Shown: positions 57,136 through 64,000 of the stretch, in pieces | Position numbering within the stretch: position 1 is the first letter of the stretch | Layout of the letters: each line of letters opens with the position of its first letter | Assembly: GCF_051622035.1 (NCBI RefSeq) | Contig: NC_135358.1 | Coordinates: forward strand, 18,448,501 to 18,512,500 | Length of the DNA: 64,000 nucleotides | Reading direction: 5' to 3' | Source of the DNA: Arctopsyche grandis | Lineage: Eukaryota > Arthropoda > Insecta > Trichoptera > Hydropsychidae | Notes under the pieces: generated by a model | What the model saw: only the letters and a program-made list of their open reading frames with translations | The model's database searches: none | Told to the model about the DNA's origin: nothing | Program-made: the position numbers and the translations under genes

Positions 57136-57469
57136 ATAAGAATAGAGGGGCCCTTACGAATAAATAATTATTGTCAATTTTACGCGGTACGTCTCTATAA
57201 ATACGCTACATCGCACGGCATACAATCGGATCAATTTAAATTGTATCCCATGTTGTTTATTGTGTGTTTTTGAATGTATTGTGCAATTTTTACCGATGCT
57301 TGCCCATCTTGCGAGTAATATAAACAAACAGAGAAGTCTTTATCGAACATACGTCGAGCACCAAGCGTCAAATACGACTGATGCTAAAATTATTTAGATC
57401 TGTCCGTGGACAGAATGTCACTTGACAACAAAAGAACACCTAAAGCCACTTCTATTAATATTACATTTC

Positions 57470-57625
57470 TCTGATGAAATCAGATAAATTGGTAAATTCT
57501 GAAATGATCGACCTCGAGTCACATATATCCAAGGTCTGGCCAGCAACACTGGATCAGGGATCGTATCCGTGACCTCTCAGTTGTTAGCATTATACGCTAA
57601 CCACTGAGCTAGTTGGAGGTTATAC
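57470..57625 (-). repeat. tRNA-derived SINE, copy 5, best A box
   Basis: Minus strand AGCTCAGTGGTTAGCGTATA (A box) and GAGGTCACGGATACGATCCC (B box), then TGTTGCTGGCCAGACCTTGG and ACTCGAGGTCGATCATTTC. Confidence 0.85.
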
Positions 57626-57639
57626 AAATGAAATGAAAT

Positions 57640-59110
57640 TTATAACAATATTCCTAATAATAAACAAACAAAATAAATTGTGTACGTATGTATGTTGATT
57701 GACGTCACAAGAACAGTTCATTTGGTAATTATATTATACAATACACACAATTAAATTAAACATCATCCAATATAATTAAACGAGCTAGTCTCGTGTATAT
57801 TAATAGCATATTACATATTTCTCAAATTTTAATTCTTCAATCCCCTAATTCTGAAATTCTTACTTAAAATCACAAAATTAAAATCTTACTTAAACTCAGT
57901 CTTTCTGATATTATTATAAATACATAAATGAGTCAAATATTTACATATTGATAAATAAAAAATAATAGTTACAAAATTTATAAATGTTTATTTTTATCCC
58001 GTTTGAAACGCCAAAACATTCGATAGCTTTTCCAGGTACTGCCTGTTTAGACATCTTCGTTAATACCTTTGTATATATAAAACATTTATGTTGGTAATAT
58101 ATTGAGTTTATGTTTGAGATACATACATATGTATGTATACACACACACACACACACATACATACATTATATATGCTTCATTTCAACAATATTTGCATAGA
58201 AATATAATGTAGATTTTAATATTTACTTTACCTTATTTTCTTAAATATGCTATATTTAAACCTGACGTTGCAACGACACATTTTTCGAATACAATTTTCT
58301 CTCTTTCCACGAGGAAACACGTTTAGTGATACAACTTTGATTGTAATTAGTTCCGAAATGTAAATTATTTCCACGTTTTCTTTCCGCAATAATATGGTAC
58401 GTTATAAGTCATGTCCCAAACATGTGCACGTCTGCGTTGTACATATTGTGCAATAATACCTGGCACTTTCGGGTCACGTAAGCTTTTTTATTATTATTTT
58501 CTTTCAACAGCACCTGGTCAATCAGCTAGAGCGCAGCCATACGATATTGTGCAAACGTAACCGGAGTAAACGTGACCCACAAAAAAAATAACATAAAAAT
58601 TAAAACCAGCGAGATTATTGCTAAATCTGCAACGAAGATAATGACCCCACTCCGCTAGAGAAAGCTTACTTCTATTTAGTCCATACGAACTTGAAAAAAA
58701 TCATTTCCTTTGTATTCCAAGCGCGGGCCGACACCTGTCAACAATAACTGTTAAAATAAAGTTTAAAAATAATACATATGTATATATCCATTGAAAACAG
58801 TTGATCCCTGTGATCGGGTCATGTCGATCTAATTGACATTTGGCACCAAATGGATCACCATATAAACGCTATTTTGTATTGTATTTCTTCTGGGAATTGA
58901 TTTCTTTAAGATAATAAAGCATATTGAATTTTTGATTTGGGTTAGTTGATCACAGTTATAACCTACAGTTACATTAGACCCAACGGTTAGATGATGCATG
59001 CTTCCGAGCTGTGTTGTTCTAATTGACATTTAAAATGTTGGCATTTTTTTTATTATTCGTTAAACCAGAGGTTTTCAAACTATTTAGGACAAGGTACAAA
59101 TATGAATATT
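57640..59110. other. AT-rich spacer
   Basis: A short (AC)n run at 58139-58160; nothing else recognised. Confidence 0.45.
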
Positions 59111-59118
59111 TTATATCA

Positions 59119-59475
59119 TCATCATCATCATCATTTTCACTGCTGGATGAAGGCTCTCCAACACGCTCCCACTCGTTTCTGTTTTGTGCAACTCTCACCC
59201 AACAAATTTTCCTAATTTTGTCTACTCAAACTCTTTGCCAAAGTGCGGTTGTGGACAAGGCATTGAGAAAAAGAAAAATAATCTTTCACCCTTTTACATT
59301 CTCTCGGGTACCATTCTAGCACTTATTTTGTCCACCTGTTACTCATTTTTCTAGCCAAGTAACCCGCCCATTGCCATTTCAATCTCTTCAATATATTCAC
59401 TACCTTTGTCATACTTCTTATTCACGTATCCCGCTTCCTATATCCCTATGCCGAGCATATGGCGTTTCATACTTA
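59119..59475 (-). pseudogene. Degraded LINE 3' fragment
   Basis: Matches 62700-63060 (CACTGCTGGATGAAGGC, TTCTCTCGGGTACCATTC, CGCCCATTGCCATTTCAATC) with indels and a (CAT)n run at the 3' end of the element. Confidence 0.75.
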
Positions 59476-59650
59476 GCATAGATCAGTGGTTAGCATGTAA
59501 TGCTTTAAATCAAATGATCGCGGTTTAAATTTCTGCCCGGTGCTGCTGGCCAAACTTTGGATTTGTGACTCCAGGTCGATCGCTTTCAATCAGTTTGCCA
59601 ATTTTTCTGATTTCATTGAAACGGTTCCAACAAATTGGCAACCTTGACCT
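59476..59650 (+). repeat. tRNA-derived SINE, copy 6
   Basis: GATCAGTGGTTAGCATGTAA, weak B box, GGTGCTGCTGGCCAAACTTT, GTGACTCCAGGTCGATCGCT and GAAACGGTTCCAACAAATTG. Confidence 0.8.
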
Positions 59651-59708
59651 ATTTCTCGCAAATTTCTCGCATCTTGAATTTGAGCACTTCAGTATATTTA
59701 TTTATTTA

Positions 59709-59864
<156 letters not shown>

Positions 59865-59869
59865 AATTA

Positions 59870-61915
59870 TAGATTTATAAAAATGCTCAATTTTTTTTCT
59901 GCTCAGTAAAATTTCTCTAAATTGTTTATCGATGTTTATAATTGACCAAGAATGCGCATTGGATTTCACCTGTTAGGTCTTCCTGGTATGTTTATATGTA
60001 TAAAATAAAAATATACTACATTTTATATTTATCATTTATGATAGCTTGGGGACTCCTGCATGGAACAATAAATCAAAATTTACTCATCGTACTTATTTTT
60101 CTAAAAATAATCATATCACGCTTATATGTAGTTATATGTTAATTTACGGATATGAGTAATTCGTAATGATTTTATTTCAGTACATTACACTTACACTTGT
60201 TCCATCACTGTGTGTTTCTTATGTGGCTTTGGTGTGGTGATATGCGACTCTTCTGAAAATAAAATTTATTGATTGGATCATGCACATTTGCGTACACGTC
60301 CTTGTTTTCTTTTCATTGGAAAGCAGTGACATGCTTTCGATAGTGTACGTTACATATGTATGTATAATACTAAAATCGAAAGTGTCATGGTTAAAAAGGC
60401 TATAAAGTTTATCAATCTTTCAATGACATTATCGTACTTGTCAATGCATTTTCATGCCGAGCATAATAAATCAAAAAAAATCTCGTATACATGTAATAAG
60501 TATTTTGTGCCATTGAATTTGAAGTGTGACTACATATATGTATTTAAATGAACCTTTGACTCTTTGGAGTGATGCTCATATATATTATATGTATGTGCAT
60601 ATTTCGAACATTCATAAATATTATTCGCATTAGAATGAAAATGGCCGTTGCATAATTGTTATTTGATCTAGTCAGCATTGTGTCATCAACGTTTTAGTCA
60701 TCTTACTAGGTACATTAATTATGCATTAGTCTGGTACAACTACGTACATATGTATGTACATGCGTATGTGTATTTAATTTTTTGTTTTAAATCGAGCTAT
60801 TTATTTTATTTATATTTCATACGATGCGTCATAATTAAAATGCAAATTATAATTATGCAGTCTTTCGCATTCATTCCTTTTATCGGCCGTATGAAATTAA
60901 GTCACGAAATTACCTTGAGCTCTTTTTAACGGTACTTAAAAGGGTGTGTGATGTATTTGTGCTTCTACTGAATTTAGGTTGTGTAATATTTTGGATACAT
61001 TTAATGCTATGGGTGTTCTAGTAGACAATAATAACGTTTGCATTTTTTACTTTCATATTAGTTTCACAAGGTTTATATTAGGTTTATATTAGTCACTTTG
61101 CGATTGTTGTGGACAAACCTCCTAATTATATGACAACTCAGTCATATATTCAACAGATTGTTTTCATATTTGTATATAAAACAAAGTATATAATAAATCA
61201 TAGAACATGGCAGATAAAATTTTAAATAAATTACACATTTTACTTCTTATCATGAAAGTTTTTATGAATGTGTTTTACAAAAGATGACATGTGAACTTTG
61301 AATATTGGCTTTGGACTTGTAACTCAAGAATTCTTCTTCAGGTGTATGGAGAGGTATGTAAATATGCATATTTTGATTAATAAATGAGTGAGAAGCATGC
61401 TCACATTGAAGTTCAAGTGGTATTCTAGAAAATCCAAAAGAAAACGAGGAAGTTTGAATTGAAAAAAAATATATTGGATATAGTAAATGTTAGTGGACAA
61501 ATAATACATATTTAGGTCATATGTACGAGTTAAGGATATATGTTTGTATAATATATGTACATATATCGAGCCAAAACTCTACACTTCATATGTATAGTAA
61601 GGTTTGTGAGTTATGGTAAGAACACGCCCAAAAGTGCGGCACGGAACGCGTACGTGGACCCCAACGGTGAGAAGTGTATCTTCATACGTTATCAAATCCG
61701 GGTATATGTATGTACAACGAACGTCACACGTAAATATGCGATTCGTACAATCTTATTATCATTTTTTTTAATAATTTTAATACTTGAGAAAGGCAGCATA
61801 GCTGATGGACCCAATTTTATATCTTCCCGTGATGCCATTTTCCGAGTTGTCTCTGAGCGACATCTATGGTATTAAACTTTAAATATCTAAAGTTATAGAT
61901 TAAATTTTGAAATCA
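59870..61915. other. AT-rich spacer
   Basis: Nothing I can support as a gene; a GC-richer patch at 61620-61700 (GCGGCACGGAACGCGTACGT) is unexplained. Confidence 0.4.
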
Positions 61916-61929
61916 TCTTAAAATAGTGG

Positions 61930-62150
61930 TGAAATAGTGGATAGGATGTTTTTTGTCAATTTGGTGAACTGCAAATATTGAAACCAGATAAATAGGCAAA
62001 TTCTGATTGGAAACAATCGGCTTGGAATCACAAATATCCAAGTATGACCAGCAGTACTACATAAATATTCAGAATAAACACTTTTCAATCGAGGTCAACC
62101 CACGGGATCGAACCCGGCAACCTCTCGGTGGGTAGCAGTAACGCTATGCC
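61930..62150 (-). repeat. tRNA-derived SINE, copy 7
   Basis: Minus strand GAGGTTGCCGGGTTCGATCC is a near-perfect B box; a 60-base insertion separates it from TACTGCTGGTCATACTTGGA. Confidence 0.75.
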
Positions 62151-62419
62151 CATTGATGTATAATACACATAGATGGGCCCTGACGTGTGATTTCGGTCGG
62201 AGATCTTGTCTTCACTAGCCGAGGAGGGCGGGGAAGTTGGGAAAAAAATGTTTTTTATCCCTACGACGCAGCGGTACCTACCTACCTACAAAGAGAAACT
62301 GTGCATACGGCATGTATTTTGCATGCGCCAAAAGGGAGACCAGTATAAGACGTGAGGGCGGATCTAGTGTATTATACATCAATGGCTATGCCGCTATACC
62401 AAACTACATATGCCGCGGA

Positions 62420-62600
62420 ATATTTCGACAAGTTTCTCCTACTTTTCTTCAAATATGGGAATCACTGTCAAAATGTATGAGAAACATATGCACTCTGCAC
62501 GTGCAACTACACCCGAGTTCGGTTTGGGGCACACCCACTGTCACGGCGGGGAGCCAAGAACATGACGTTCCGCACCAATCAGTGTGTTTTCGTCCTTAAG
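62420..62600. repeat. Dispersed repeat Y, copy 2
   Basis: See 55375-55820: ATATGCACTCTGCAC, GAGTTCGGTTTGGGGCACAC, CAATCAGTGTGTTTTCG. Confidence 0.6.
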
Positions 62601-62699
62601 TCATGACCGCACTAGGCGACCATTCGTAGTGCGTTCTATCTCAAACAATATTTGGCGCCGCTGCAGTATACATAGTGCCGCCTAGTGCGGTCCAAGCTT

Positions 62700-63196
62700 C
62701 ATCATCATCATTTACAGCCATTCGCCATCCACTGCTGGATGAAGGCCTCTCCAACACGCTTCCACTCGTCTCTGTTTTGCGCAACACTCATCCATCTCAT
62801 TCCGCACATTTTCCTAATTTCGTTCACCCATCTTCCTTGCGGTCTTCCTTTTACTCTTTTGCCTTCTCTCGGGTACCATTCAAGCACTTCTTTTATCCAC
62901 CTTTCGTCCATCCTCCTAGCTACGTGACCCGCCCATTGCCATTTCAATCTCTTCACTCTATCCACTATGTCCACTACCCTTGTCATATTTCTCACCCACG
63001 TGTTCCGCTTTCTGTCTTTCCTCGTTATGCCAAGCATACAGCGTTCCATACTTCTTTGAGTGCATTGGATTTTATTTAGCATCTTGGCGTTCAGTGTCCA
63101 AGTTTCACATCCATACGTCATCACTGGCAAAACGCATTGAACAAAGATCCTTTTCTTCAGGCAGAGTGGCATTTTTGATTTAAAAACAGCATTCAT
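62700..63196 (-). pseudogene. LINE reverse transcriptase C-terminal fragment
   Basis: A 162-codon open frame (first codon not ATG in context of a longer protein) reads PVMTYGCETWTLNAKMLNKI, then RRMDERWIKEVLEWYPREG, KRVKGRPQGRWVNEIRKM, and ends in an A(T)G-rich (GAT)n tail. This is the region after the palm of insect non-LTR elements. It is still open over its length, so it is younger than the 59119 and 11515 copies, but it is 5' truncated. Confidence 0.85.
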
Positions 63197-63499
63197 CCGT
63201 CCAAAGCTTAAACATTTATAATATAAAATGTCTAAGTTTAAACATTTATACTATAAAACGTGTCACGAGAAGCTTAAATTATACGTATTTTTTTTTATTT
63301 AAGCTTGTATTTTATATGTAAATTTTATTTGTTCATTGAAATATTGAAAGACATTCGCATCAATTCCTTTTTCAATTTTATTTCTCGTTTGATACATTTT
63401 ATGTATATATGAATGTTTTGTTTACGGTGATCGATATTTTAAAATAAGTACCTTTTATATATATTTTTTATATATATGTAGTACCTACCTAGTATTGTT

Positions 63500-64000
63500 C
63501 TCATTGTTACGTTTTACTAGAATTGTTATCCAATTAATTGACATGTCCTTCGATTGTGTCGAGCGTAACTAGAACGCGAAGCGAAAGTACCCAAAGTCTC
63601 GTTGATTTTCAAACGGTCCATTCGTTTTTCGACCGGTCGATCGATTGCCTTTTGATTATTGCACTTCCCGCTTCCTGCAGATCTCTCGTTTGAACAGAAA
63701 ACAATCATTTTTTTGCAGAAATCTCCGATTTCTTTCTTCAAAACCGGCCGTCCGTGTCAAACCGAATTGTCAATGCATAGACGTTTTTGTCACACTAGAC
63801 ACTGATACACAAGACACGTCTGTTCGCCGATTGTAGTTTGCTTTCTCTCGTCAATCAGATCTGACCGTTGGTTTCTCATGACTCGCTGTTTCATAATCGA
63901 CATCACACGTCAAAACACGCCACAGACTCACCCGGAGCGGATATCCGCTCGCGTTACTCAAAATCGGACATTATACCAGATATGTATCATATTACGGCCG
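63500..64000. other. GC-richer end of the window, possible promoter or 5' exon
   Basis: Composition rises with CGAGCGTAACTAGAACGCGA, GACCGGTCGATCGATTGCC and CGGAGCGGATATCCGCTCGC (an 8-bp-arm palindrome, AGCGGATATCCGCT). May be the start of a gene lying to the right; nothing conclusive. Confidence 0.25.

Overview
The window is gene-poor, AT-rich animal nuclear DNA, almost certainly from an insect: canonical GT-AG introns, insect-type gene families, (TA)n tracts, dispersed TACATATGTA-type motifs, and dense layers of DNA transposons, Helitron-like elements, SINEs and LINE remnants. The order of insect cannot be fixed from the sequence alone.

Three protein-coding genes can be assembled exon by exon, with reading phase kept across every junction. 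(1) A front-end acyl-CoA desaturase on the + strand (5203-8866, 6 exons, 368 aa) with all three histidine boxes. (2) Convergent to it, a type I membrane protein on the - strand (13549 down to 9814, 5 exons, 458 aa) whose transmembrane segment and tail resemble TGN38/TGOLN2 and KCT2, including a YRKL sorting signal. (3) An atypical soluble guanylyl cyclase on the - strand (30953 down to 22855, 15 exons, 641 aa) of the Gyc89Da/Db type. It keeps its heme-binding histidine but lacks both metal-binding aspartates, so it should need a partner subunit.

The rest is largely a nested transposon landscape. Five copies of one Helitron/HINE-like family (5'-TC...CTAG-3', always between A and T) lie at 2707-3365, 6635-6906, 7092-7492 and, as a head-to-tail dimer inside a (TA)n tract, 17755-22339. 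The dimer carries two kinds of GC-rich tandem array, one with a 90-bp period; these open long but spurious frames on both strands. Other elements have ends I could define: long-TIR elements with 9-bp target duplications (13991-15253, 51407-51699), a TG...CA solo-LTR-like insertion inside one of them (14192-15097), several hAT-type elements (2472-4126, 15298-16250, 39550-40565, 43007-43170), a Tc1-like element with TA duplication (33910-35571), a pogo/Tigger relic (about 49830-51100), a tRNA-derived SINE family with at least seven copies, two LINE 3' fragments and a perfect-length 97-bp-arm hairpin next to a second 55-bp-arm hairpin (45442-45813).

From about 31 kb to the right end I find no intact gene. 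There are only repeats, AT-rich sequence and a few GC-richer islands (37780-38260, 54650-54790, 63500-64000) that may be 5' exons or promoters. The three genes show no common pathway; their proximity looks incidental. The transposons mainly inflate introns and intergenic space.
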